Position numbers and translations under genes: made by a program
Assembly (NCBI RefSeq): GCF_003633615.1
Contig: NZ_RBKU01000001.1
Coordinates: 3,472,001 to 3,536,000 of the forward strand
Length of the DNA stretch: 64,000 bases
DNA from: Mucilaginibacter gracilis
Lineage (GTDB): Bacteria; Bacteroidota; Bacteroidia; Sphingobacteriales; Sphingobacteriaceae
Reading direction: 5' to 3'
The notes under the pieces: generated by a model
Databases searched by the model: none
Told to the model about the DNA's origin: nothing
The model's input: only the letters and a program-made list of their open reading frames with translations
Part shown: piece after piece, positions 7,647 to 15,962 of the stretch
How positions within the stretch are numbered: the first letter of the stretch is position 1
Layout: each line of letters opens with the position of its first letter

Positions 7647-8825
7647 ATGGAATCTCAAGAAACACTTTTTATACGGTTCATCAGGAATGAATGCACCCGG
7701 GAAGAAATCGAGGCATTATTAGCACAATTTAACAGTGGCGATAATGAATCGGTATTGCGGGAAATAATTCTGGAACAATTAAAGAATGAAGAAGATATAC
7801 CGGGCCTGCAACTACCTGACTTGTCGGAAAAGGAAGAATTGATTTATGCGGCTTTATTACCGCATTTAAAAGAAAAGCGTCTGGTTCGCTTGTGGCCTCG
7901 AATTGCGGCGGCCGCTTCAATTATAATTGCGTTATCATTTGGGGGATATTTTTTAACACATAAAAAACAACCTCAACCTACACTGAACCTTGCTAAAAAT
8001 GACGTTGCCCCTGGTGGCAACAAAGCCATTCTTACTTTATCTAATGGTAAGCAAATTAGCCTAACCGATGCTGGCAAGGGTAAATTGGCGCAGCAAAATA
8101 ATACAACAATTAATAAGACAGCCGATGGCCAAATAGTTTATAACCAAACCGCTTCGCCATCAACAAAACAGGTGCAAATAGCTTACAATACCATAACCAC
8201 CCCGCGCGGAGGGAAATATAACCTGGTGCTGGCTGATGGGACCATAGCGACTTTAGACGCTGCGTCTTCAATCAAATATCCGGTGGCTTTTACCGGCAGT
8301 GAACGTAAAGTGGAAATCACCGGCCAGGTTTATTTTGAAGTGGTTCATAATGCTTCCAAACCTTTCCGTGTAGTAGTAAAAGGTGAAACTATTGAAGATT
8401 TAGGTACGCATTTTAATATTAATGCTTATGATGATGAACCAGCCATAGTAACAACTCTTGTCGAAGGTAGTATCAAAGTGAATAAAGACGGCCAAAGTGT
8501 CTTGTTGAAGCCTGGACAAGAAGCTTTAGCGACTCATTCTCTTCATAAAATATTGGTGCGCAAGGCGAATATTCAACAGGCCATTGCCTGGAAAGATGGA
8601 TTGTTCCGTTTTGATCAAACCGAGTTAAAAACCTTGATGCGGCAGGTTTCCCGCTGGTACAATCTTAACGTGGTTTACCAGGGCAGTGTAGTCAATGATG
8701 AATTTGACGGACAAATTCCACGGGATGTTAAGCTATCTCAATTGTTGAAAATATTAGCATCGAACCAAGTACATTTCGAGATTGAAAATAATGGAACGAC
8801 TAAAACATTAATCATAAAACCTTAA
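7647..8825 (+). CDS. FecR-family anti-sigma factor (FecR domain plus DUF4974)
   Basis: A 392-residue inner-membrane regulator. Residues 1-80 form the cytoplasmic sigma-binding part, a single membrane helix lies near residues 85-108 (IAAAASIIIALSFGGYF), the periplasmic FecR domain follows at about 180-275 (TTPRGGKYNLVLADGTIATL, VYFEVVHNASKPFRV), and DUF4974 forms the C-terminus (LKTLMRQVSRWYNLNVVY). ATG 7647 is chosen over the in-frame ATG 7587 because the family starts directly with the helical sigma-binding segment (MESQETLFIRF). It should sequester the ECF sigma factor encoded divergently and receive the signal from the STN domain of the next gene. Confidence 0.93.
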   Translation: MESQETLFIRFIRNECTREEIEALLAQFNSGDNESVLREIILEQLKNEEDIPGLQLPDLSEKEELIYAALLPHLKEKRLVRLWPRIAAAASIIIALSFGGYFLTHKKQPQPTLNLAKNDVAPGGNKAILTLSNGKQISLTDAGKGKLAQQNNTTINKTADGQIVYNQTASPSTKQVQIAYNTITTPRGGKYNLVLADGTIATLDAASSIKYPVAFTGSERKVEITGQVYFEVVHNASKPFRVVVKGETIEDLGTHFNINAYDDEPAIVTTLVEGSIKVNKDGQSVLLKPGQEALATHSLHKILVRKANIQQAIAWKDGLFRFDQTELKTLMRQVSRWYNLNVVYQGSVVNDEFDGQIPRDVKLSQLLKILASNQVHFEIENNGTTKTLIIKP

Positions 8826-8925
8826 TGAGAAAAAGGCAATTAACAAAAGTATTCACCCCTAATTGAATTTATAACCCATGGAAAAATAAATACAAAAAAC
8901 TCGGATAGGATGCCTCAAAAAAAGA

Positions 8926-8952
8926 GCCGGAAGCGCTTGTAACACTCCCGGC
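8926..8952 (+). promoter_or_regulatory. Hairpin in the leader upstream of susC
   Basis: In the 198 bases between fecR and susC the arms GCCGG (8926-8930) and CCGGC (8948-8952) can pair around a 17-base loop. There is no T run, so this is not a simple terminator. A comparable hairpin precedes the second susC gene at 24520-24549. It may mark a structured 5' leader or a processing site; the evidence is weak. Confidence 0.3.
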
Positions 8953-9023
8953 AGATGTTTGGGCAACCTTAGATAAAATCAGTTCTACAGAAATTATTAC
9001 GTAAACCCTAACCGTACAAAAGT

Positions 9024-12000
9024 ATGCAATTAAACTTATGTGCAAAAGTTGCAGGTATAAAGCGATTTTTTGCACCACAAATAATTAAGGTAATGAAGCT
9101 AACGGTATTTATAATAACCCTTGCTTGCCTTCAGGTATCTGCCAAAGTGTATTCGCAGATAAACCTGTCTGAAAAAAACGCCCCGCTTTCCAAAGTCATA
9201 TCAACTATTCAGCAGCAAAGCGGCTATTCTTTTTTCTACAAACACAAATTGATAGAGAATATCAATGTTTCCGCCGAACTCCACAACGTCACTTTGCAAC
9301 AAGCGCTGGACAATATATTGACTGGTCAATCTTTAACTTATGAAGTGATCGATAAAACGGTTGTTATTAAGCAGAAAGAGAAATCGTTGATCGATAAAGT
9401 AACTGATGTTTTGGCCGTCCCATTTACGATCTCCGGCAAAGTAACCGATACAACCGGAACACCTTTGCCGGGAGCAACCATATTGGCAAAGGGTTCAAAT
9501 AAAGTTGCTGTTAGTAATAATAATGGCGAATTTAGTATTGATGTACAAGTTGGCGACGTTTTAATTATATCTTATGTTGGATATAAACCGGTTACTGTCA
9601 CCGTTCCGCCAAATTCTCCTGCTAACATACCTTATTTTAATATCATCCTTCACTCTTCTTCAAGCAAATTACAGGAAGTGGTGGTTTCAACAGGTTATCA
9701 AAATATCAGCAAAGAGCGCGCCTCGGGGGCATTCGGCAAACCCGATATGCAAACCTTTAGCGAACGCACTGGCTCCAATGATATTGTCAGTAGGCTTGAC
9801 GGGCTAGTTCCAGGCCTTACCGTTTTGAATGGGCCAACCCACGTAACCGTTAACCCTAATGGCAATGGTGCTTCACAACAGCAAAGCGTTATCCGTGGCA
9901 GGAGCAGTATCAGCCTGGTCGCAAATCCATTGTATGTAATTGATGGTATACAGGTAACAGATTTTAGCGCCATCAACCCGGATGATGTAGCGGATATCAC
10001 CGTATTAAAAGACGCTGCCGCAACCGCCATATGGGGAGCCAAAGCGGCCAATGGTGTTATCGTAGTCGTAACTAAGAAAGGCGGCAATCATAAAGTCAAG
10101 GTCAATTACAGCGGATATTTTAATTACCAGGGTAAACCGAATTTCGATTATGTTTACCGTCATGAATTATCCAGCAGCCAGTATATCCAGGCCGCCAAAG
10201 AAATATTCGATCCGGTAACTTATCCGTATGCCACATTATCTACACAATTCGTTGCACCGCACGAAACCATTTTGTACAACCTAGGCCTAATTTCGGTGGC
10301 AAAAGCCAGTGCAAGCCTTGATAGTTTGTCAAACATCGATAATAAAAGCCAGGTTGAAAATTTATGGTTCCGCAATGCCTATACTATGCAGCACACTGTT
10401 TCAGCTTCGGGAGGTAATAATAATTATGACTTTTACAGCTCTATCTCTTATACCGATAATAACAGCAATACCATCGGCTCCAAGAATAATGCGTACCGCA
10501 TATTCCTGAGTCAGAATATAACACCCAATAGCTGGATAAAAATTGGCTTAACCACATCTTTAAATAATACTATAACCAGCAGTGCTCGGCCAATCAGCAT
10601 CGGTGCTGCTTTTTTGCCATACCAGATATTCCAGGATGGAAGCGGCAACAATATCCTGTTGAATTACGTACAGGGCCTCACTGCCGCAACACGCGCAGAC
10701 TACCAGGCCCGAAGCCGTACCAATCTGGATTATTCTCCACTTGACGAGATGAATAGCGGGTATACAAAAACGAATAACCTGACCATCAATACAACGGCCG
10801 ACGTTGCTGTAAAACTTTGGAAAGGTTTAAGTTTTGAAGGTACTTATGGTTATTCAAAAGCTCCGGGTGGGGGAACGTCTTACGATGACATTAGCGAATA
10901 TTCGCAACGCAGAGAGTTATTGAATTTTACAGTAGCCCCGACGACCGCATCTGTTCCTGTATATAACTTACCCAATACCGGCGGAAGATATCAAACAATC
11001 GCTAACGATCAGCGCAACTGGACGGTGAGAAACCAATTACTCTATACCACCGACCCACGAAATGGCAAAGACCATTTGAATATTCAGATCGGGCAGGAAG
11101 CCCAGGAGCAGCTGGCCACATCAAACACATCCACAGTGCGCGGTTATAATACCATGCTCAATACCTATTCCGCACTCAATTATGCCACATTAAGTACTGT
11201 AACAGGCGCAATCGGTTCTGGTTTCAGCCAATTTACCGAATTGCCTTTCACTTATACGCAAACACTAACCCGGTTTACCTCTTACTTTGGTTTACTGAGT
11301 TATGAATTTAACCATAAATATATCTTCAATGGCAGCATCCGGGCCGATCACAGCAATCTTTTTGGCGATGATGTATCCGGGCAAAAGAAGCCGGCCTATA
11401 GTGTAGGCGGTAAATGGCAGGTGTACCAGGAAAGTTTCATGAAAAATGTAGACTGGGTAAAAGGGCTTGCATTAAGGGCAACTTACGGCGTAACCGGAAA
11501 CTCACCATTCGTCGGTTCCGGATCCCTGGTTGATATTTTAGCGGTTGTACAGAATACAACAACCGGGAACGGCTTGGTCGTAGGCACATACGCAAACAAT
11601 AAGCTGTCTTGGGAAACTACACATACGTTCAACATTGGTGTAGATTATAGCGTTCTTAACCACCGTTTAAATGGTAGCATTGATCTATATCAAAAAAATA
11701 CGACCGACCTGTTAGGCCCTATTCAACTTGACCCCCTGAGCGGAACAGCCACCACGACAGGTAATTTAGGTAATTTGCGTAATCGCGGGATAGAATTGAG
11801 CCTGCAATCGCTTAATCTAAAATTTAAAAATTTCAGCTGGTCAACGAATTTCGTTTTTAGCTATAACAATAATAAGCTATTGAGCTATACCAATCCAACG
11901 GCAATTCAGCTGACGGATTCTTTCCAACTTTCAACAGCATACGCGGTAGGTTACAGCACCCCGTCTTTATTTGCCTATAAATTTGCCGGCTTAGACAACC

Positions 12001-12626
12001 TGGGGGATCCGCAGATCCAACTGGCCAATGGTACCATTACCAAGAAGCCGGGAGCGGCTAAGGCTAACGATATGGTTTATATGGGAAGTACATTACCGGT
12101 TTATAATGGCGGTTTAACTAATACTTTCCGCTATAAACAGTTTTCATTAACCGGCAATTTGGCCTATAGTTTTGGTGCGGTCATGAGAAGTGATGTGAAT
12201 ACCTTTTATACAGGTCGTTTAACGGGTACAGCCGGAGCCTTTAGTGGGAATATCAGTTCTGATTTCGCGAATCGCTGGAAAGTTCCGGGCGATGAAGCAA
12301 CAACAAACATTCCTTCCTATGTAGCAAACCAGGGGACAAGTAATACCCGGAGGAATGTACTGTACTATGAAGATGCCGATATCAATGTTGTGAGTGCTTC
12401 TTATGTGAAGTTAAGAGACATTACCCTGGGATACAATTTATCTCCGGCAATTCTGCAAATGCTCAGGATATCATCATTCAGAGTATTTGTTCAGGCCGGA
12501 AATTTTATGGTTTGGAAGGCTAATAGAAATGATATTGACCCGGAATATAACATTGGTAACGGCATTTCGAGGCCTTTACCAGCTTATGGACATACCTATA
12601 GCGCTGGTATCAGTGCCTCATTTTAA
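9024..12626 (+). CDS. SusC-like TonB-dependent receptor with STN signalling domain
   Basis: A 1200-residue outer-membrane transporter. After a long leader (hydrophobic core VFIITLACLQVSA; MKLTVF at 9093 is an alternative start) come an STN/secretin-TonB domain (about 46-117), a CarboxypepD_reg-like domain (about 135-215, ISGKVTDTTGTPLPGATI), the TonB plug (about 225-350, with YVIDGIQVTDFSAINPDDV and LKDAAATAIWGAKAANGVI) and a large barrel ending in SAGISASF. The STN domain marks it as a signal-transducing receptor that pairs with FecR. With SusD it should import oligomers into the periplasm. The neighbouring proteases suggest peptides rather than glycans, which is an inference from context. 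The gene lies on the same strand as fecR and 19 bases ahead of susD. Confidence 0.95.
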   Translation: MQLNLCAKVAGIKRFFAPQIIKVMKLTVFIITLACLQVSAKVYSQINLSEKNAPLSKVISTIQQQSGYSFFYKHKLIENINVSAELHNVTLQQALDNILTGQSLTYEVIDKTVVIKQKEKSLIDKVTDVLAVPFTISGKVTDTTGTPLPGATILAKGSNKVAVSNNNGEFSIDVQVGDVLIISYVGYKPVTVTVPPNSPANIPYFNIILHSSSSKLQEVVVSTGYQNISKERASGAFGKPDMQTFSERTGSNDIVSRLDGLVPGLTVLNGPTHVTVNPNGNGASQQQSVIRGRSSISLVANPLYVIDGIQVTDFSAINPDDVADITVLKDAAATAIWGAKAANGVIVVVTKKGGNHKVKVNYSGYFNYQGKPNFDYVYRHELSSSQYIQAAKEIFDPVTYPYATLSTQFVAPHETILYNLGLISVAKASASLDSLSNIDNKSQVENLWFRNAYTMQHTVSASGGNNNYDFYSSISYTDNNSNTIGSKNNAYRIFLSQNITPNSWIKIGLTTSLNNTITSSARPISIGAAFLPYQIFQDGSGNNILLNYVQGLTAATRADYQARSRTNLDYSPLDEMNSGYTKTNNLTINTTADVAVKLWKGLSFEGTYGYSKAPGGGTSYDDISEYSQRRELLNFTVAPTTASVPVYNLPNTGGRYQTIANDQRNWTVRNQLLYTTDPRNGKDHLNIQIGQEAQEQLATSNTSTVRGYNTMLNTYSALNYATLSTVTGAIGSGFSQFTELPFTYTQTLTRFTSYFGLLSYEFNHKYIFNGSIRADHSNLFGDDVSGQKKPAYSVGGKWQVYQESFMKNVDWVKGLALRATYGVTGNSPFVGSGSLVDILAVVQNTTTGNGLVVGTYANNKLSWETTHTFNIGVDYSVLNHRLNGSIDLYQKNTTDLLGPIQLDPLSGTATTTGNLGNLRNRGIELSLQSLNLKFKNFSWSTNFVFSYNNNKLLSYTNPTAIQLTDSFQLSTAYAVGYSTPSLFAYKFAGLDNLGDPQIQLANGTITKKPGAAKANDMVYMGSTLPVYNGGLTNTFRYKQFSLTGNLAYSFGAVMRSDVNTFYTGRLTGTAGAFSGNISSDFANRWKVPGDEATTNIPSYVANQGTSNTRRNVLYYEDADINVVSASYVKLRDITLGYNLSPAILQMLRISSFRVFVQAGNFMVWKANRNDIDPEYNIGNGISRPLPAYGHTYSAGISASF

Positions 12627-12645
12627 TGACTTTAATATAAAAAAA

Positions 12646-14127
12646 ATGAAAAAATATCGATATATATTGAGTATGGCAGTGTTACTGTTTTGCTCATTGA
12701 TTTCATGCAAAAAGGATTTTTTGAGTGTAGTGCCTTTAGGAAAACAGGTGGCGGTAACAACCAGTGATTATGGTTTGATCATGAATAATCAGGACATGTA
12801 CCTGGCCAATCCGACCGGCGGCTGGGCAGGACCCGCGCTTATGGGAGACGATGTATCTGCTGAAGCAACCTATTTTAATTCAGCTCAGGCACGGTCACAA
12901 CAGGCTTTTAAATGGGGAGATGATATTTATCAGCCTTCAGATACGCCCACGGATCTGCGGAACTGGATAACCAACCTATACCTTTGCAATAAGGTGATCA
13001 ACGAGGTTATGAGTTCAACAGGTGGCACTGCCCAGCAAAAGAGTGCGTTACAGGCGGAAGCCCGGGCATCCCGCGCATGGTTATATTTTCAATTTGTTAA
13101 CTATTACGGTAAACCATACAAAGCCTCCACAGCAGCTACAGATCCAGCGTTTCCGATCATTACAACAGCGGATGTAACCGCCAACGGATATAGCAGAAAC
13201 TCCGTACAGGAAGTATATGACTTTATTGTAAACGATCTCACAACAGCGATACCGAATCTGCCGGTACAAAATACATCCGCCACCCGTTTCGCAAGGCCGG
13301 CCGCTGAAGGTTTATTGGGAAAGGTATATCTATTTATGAATAATGGCTCCGCCGCTTTAACACAAATTACTGCTGCATTAACTGATAATGCGGCAGCGAC
13401 GACACCGGCGCGTTTATACGATTACAATAAGGAGTTTGCGGTAGGTGGTAAGTTTTATCCCATCACAACCAACGGGCCGACCAATTCGCCAGAGGTGAAT
13501 TATACAGATGTCACGGAATCTGTTCTGGCCTATACTTTTTTTAATGGCAATTACAACGGAAATAGCTTTGGAAGCGACTTTATCGTACTCAGTCCGCAGG
13601 CGGTTGCGCTGTTTGCACCATCGGACCTCCGCTTAAATTTTTATACAGCACATTATATCAACAACGTGGTCAACCCGTCGGGCAGGCTGGCCAAATATAA
13701 AGCGTTTGGCACACCATACGCTAAATATGGTCTTCAAATTTCCGAGTTGTATTTATTGAGCGCTGAAGCTAAGGCAAGACTAAATAACCTGTCAGGAGCA
13801 GAAACGGATATAGAGACTTTGCGCAAATGCAGGATGCCGGTGGCCAATGCCACCGTGCCGGCCGCGATAGTAGCCAGTCAACCTGCGTTGTTACAGTATA
13901 TTTTTGATGAACGCGAACGTGAGTTTGCTACACAGGGTTACCGTTGGTTTGATATGCGGAGAATATCTGTCGATCCACTACTAACCGCACCGACTTATAA
14001 CCATATTTTGTATAACGATGCGACAAGCACCAATACCACGATTTATCCGCTTAGCCCGGTAAGGCTTACTCAAAGGCTTTCGCCATATATCATGTTGTCT
14101 AATCCACAATTTACCGATAATCCATAA
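12646..14127 (+). CDS. SusD/RagB-type outer membrane lipoprotein
   Basis: A 493-residue substrate-capture lipoprotein. ATG 12646 gives a lipoprotein signal peptide with the lipobox LISC followed by KKD (Cys near residue 22), as is standard for SusD. An upstream in-frame ATG lies inside susC and is rejected. Typical features are the N-terminal FLSVVPLG, the TPR-like stretch ARASRAWLYFQFVNYYGKPY, the segment YGLQISELYLLSAEAKARL, and the C-terminal block IFDEREREFATQGYRWFDMR. It caps the SusC barrel of the preceding gene. RagB/SusD proteins of peptide-importing systems share this fold, so substrate type cannot be read from the sequence alone. Confidence 0.95.
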   Translation: MKKYRYILSMAVLLFCSLISCKKDFLSVVPLGKQVAVTTSDYGLIMNNQDMYLANPTGGWAGPALMGDDVSAEATYFNSAQARSQQAFKWGDDIYQPSDTPTDLRNWITNLYLCNKVINEVMSSTGGTAQQKSALQAEARASRAWLYFQFVNYYGKPYKASTAATDPAFPIITTADVTANGYSRNSVQEVYDFIVNDLTTAIPNLPVQNTSATRFARPAAEGLLGKVYLFMNNGSAALTQITAALTDNAAATTPARLYDYNKEFAVGGKFYPITTNGPTNSPEVNYTDVTESVLAYTFFNGNYNGNSFGSDFIVLSPQAVALFAPSDLRLNFYTAHYINNVVNPSGRLAKYKAFGTPYAKYGLQISELYLLSAEAKARLNNLSGAETDIETLRKCRMPVANATVPAAIVASQPALLQYIFDEREREFATQGYRWFDMRRISVDPLLTAPTYNHILYNDATSTNTTIYPLSPVRLTQRLSPYIMLSNPQFTDNP

Positions 14128-14147
14128 ATAGCTAAATACTAAAAAAT

Positions 14148-15332
14148 ATGAATTTAAATAGAATGCTCAAAGGTGCATTAGCACTAACTATTGCCCTGTT
14201 TTCGGGGCTTACCGTGCATGCGCAGCGTACCTTTACAATTAAAGGCCAAATGGCTAAGGATAAACAAGGACAAATTATTTTAACTTATCCAGATGGTGAC
14301 AAGCGAAAGGCAGACACTTTAAAAGTGGTAAACGGCTCGTTTTTATTTAAGGGTGAGGTATCGCGGCCCTGCTATGCAACGCTTGACCTAAACAGGCCCG
14401 AAATGTCCTCACGGCCAGCCGCCAGCCAGTTTGACAGGCAGGATTTTTACCTCGAAGCGACAGCGATCACCGTTACTGGCGATGATAAAATAAAAGCAGC
14501 CTTAATAAAAGGCGGAAAAAGCCAGATTGAGTTCGCGGAGTTAATGATGCAATATAAACCTCTTCAGGAGGAAAATGCAGGTTTAAATGAAAAGATGGCC
14601 GCTTATCGGCAGGATATGAATGAGGCAGGAATTAAAGAAGTACAGGAAGCTGCAAGAATTGTTACGTTAAAAAGAGCTAAAATAGATAGTACATTAATTA
14701 AAAACCATCCCGACAGCTTTGTTGCATTTGACTTGTGGGCAAAAAAAATGCGATCAACCATCGATCCTGTTATTGAACCTGCATTTTTACATTTTACACC
14801 GGCGATCAGAAATTCGAGAGAAGGGAAAATTATCGGCGAAAAGATAGCTAAAGCAAAAATGCTAGATGTCGGTCGCCAAGCCCCTGATTTTACCTTAAAA
14901 GATACGCTTGGTCATCCGGTCTCTTTATCATCGTTACGGGGCAAAAATGTCATGCTATGTTTTTGGTACAACGGCTTTTCGAGTTATGAAACGTTTGCCT
15001 TTAACCTGCAACGGATTAACAGACGGCTGCATGATAAAAACCTTGTCATACTTGGGGTATACTACAATAGTGTCAATAAGGGGTCCGATAAAACAGAATA
15101 CTGGAAAGAATTATTGCAAAGGTCTGGCATGAACTGGCTGAATGTCGAAGATATAGGTGGAATTGATTACAGAACGGGCTCGGTTAAGAGCGCGACAGCC
15201 ACGGCTTATGCGCTTGGCCCCGAAAGTTTGCCAATAGCCTACCTGATCGGGCCTGATGGTAAAATCCTCGCAAGGCATCTGGCTTTAGCGGACAATAACC
15301 TTTCAAAAACCATCGGCGATCTACTTAAATAG
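14148..15332 (+). CDS. DUF4369/TlpA-like protein without the CxxC active site
   Basis: A 394-residue exported protein. The signal peptide ends near residue 25 (LTVHAQ), an N-terminal DUF4369 domain covers about 28-125 (FTIKGQMAKDKQGQIILTYP), a helical linker follows, and a C-terminal AhpC/TSA-TlpA thioredoxin-fold domain spans about 240-394 (GRQAPDFTLKDTLGHPVSLS, SLPIAYLIGPDGKILARHL). Where normal TlpA proteins have 'FWASWCGPC' this one reads LCFWYNGFSSYETFAFN, so both redox cysteines are absent. It is probably not an oxidoreductase and may act as a binding or chaperone-like periplasmic protein. It lies 20 bases after susD and 6 bases before a TlpA paralogue that does keep CxxC, so the pair may work together. 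Confidence 0.88.
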   Translation: MNLNRMLKGALALTIALFSGLTVHAQRTFTIKGQMAKDKQGQIILTYPDGDKRKADTLKVVNGSFLFKGEVSRPCYATLDLNRPEMSSRPAASQFDRQDFYLEATAITVTGDDKIKAALIKGGKSQIEFAELMMQYKPLQEENAGLNEKMAAYRQDMNEAGIKEVQEAARIVTLKRAKIDSTLIKNHPDSFVAFDLWAKKMRSTIDPVIEPAFLHFTPAIRNSREGKIIGEKIAKAKMLDVGRQAPDFTLKDTLGHPVSLSSLRGKNVMLCFWYNGFSSYETFAFNLQRINRRLHDKNLVILGVYYNSVNKGSDKTEYWKELLQRSGMNWLNVEDIGGIDYRTGSVKSATATAYALGPESLPIAYLIGPDGKILARHLALADNNLSKTIGDLLK

Positions 15333-15338
15333 AATTTT

Positions 15339-15893
15339 ATGAAAAGGATATATCTATCAATATTATTATGCCTGATGATACTGCGGGGCTTAGCCCAGCA
15401 GGTGCCATTTTTGGATGAGGGAAGTGCCATTGCCGACTACCCTAAGGTAGATTGGCTTCAGGGAGAACCGATAAGCCATTTCGATAAAGACAAAATTTAC
15501 GTCGTGGAACTTTGGGCGACCTGGTGTAAACCTTGTATAGCCGCCATGCCACATTTGAATGGTCTCCATCAAAAATTTAAAGATAAAAAGGTCGTATTTA
15601 TCGCGCAGGATGTGATGGAGGCCGATGTGCAGAAAGTGCTCGCTTTTGTTAAGGAGAATGGTGATAAAATGAGCTTCCGGGTTGCATTCAGTGGTATGCG
15701 TGGTTCTGATTTCGATACCAAATGGGTACGTGCAGCCGGGGTAAATTCTATTCCGCAAACATTTATTATTCAAAACAACACCCTGGTCTGGCAAACCGAC
15801 CCCAATATGCTGAATGAAGAGGTACTGCAATTATTAGTTGACGGAAAGTTTACGATCAAGGATGCAGAAGCTATAGCTAAAAAGCATAACTAA
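15339..15893 (+). CDS. TlpA-like thiol-disulfide oxidoreductase
   Basis: A 184-residue exported thioredoxin-fold protein. The signal peptide ends near residue 20 (RGLAQQ). The active site ELWATWCKPCIAAMPHLNGL gives CKPC near residues 67-70, and the cis-Pro segment is NSIPQTFIIQNN near residue 143. It should reduce or shuffle disulfides in the periplasm. Placed 6 bases after the cysteine-free DUF4369/TlpA-like gene and upstream of two exported peptidases, it could keep substrate proteins or the peptidases in the right redox state. That functional link is inferred. Confidence 0.9.
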   Translation: MKRIYLSILLCLMILRGLAQQVPFLDEGSAIADYPKVDWLQGEPISHFDKDKIYVVELWATWCKPCIAAMPHLNGLHQKFKDKKVVFIAQDVMEADVQKVLAFVKENGDKMSFRVAFSGMRGSDFDTKWVRAAGVNSIPQTFIIQNNTLVWQTDPNMLNEEVLQLLVDGKFTIKDAEAIAKKHN

Positions 15894-15962
15894 TTAATTC
15901 CATTTACAGATAAACCGGCTGAGGTCTTCAGCCGGTTGTATAAAGAATCTATTTTATTCTCC

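Noticed and set aside
12487..12645. An earlier in-frame start for the first susD
   Set aside because: It lies inside susC and would put 53 residues before a clear lipoprotein signal peptide that starts at 12646.
14705..14714. A second copy of CCATCCCGAC, the core of the tRNA-like attachment sequence
   Set aside because: It sits inside the DUF4369/TlpA-like gene and shares only ten bases with no T-arm, so it is coincidental and not an island end.
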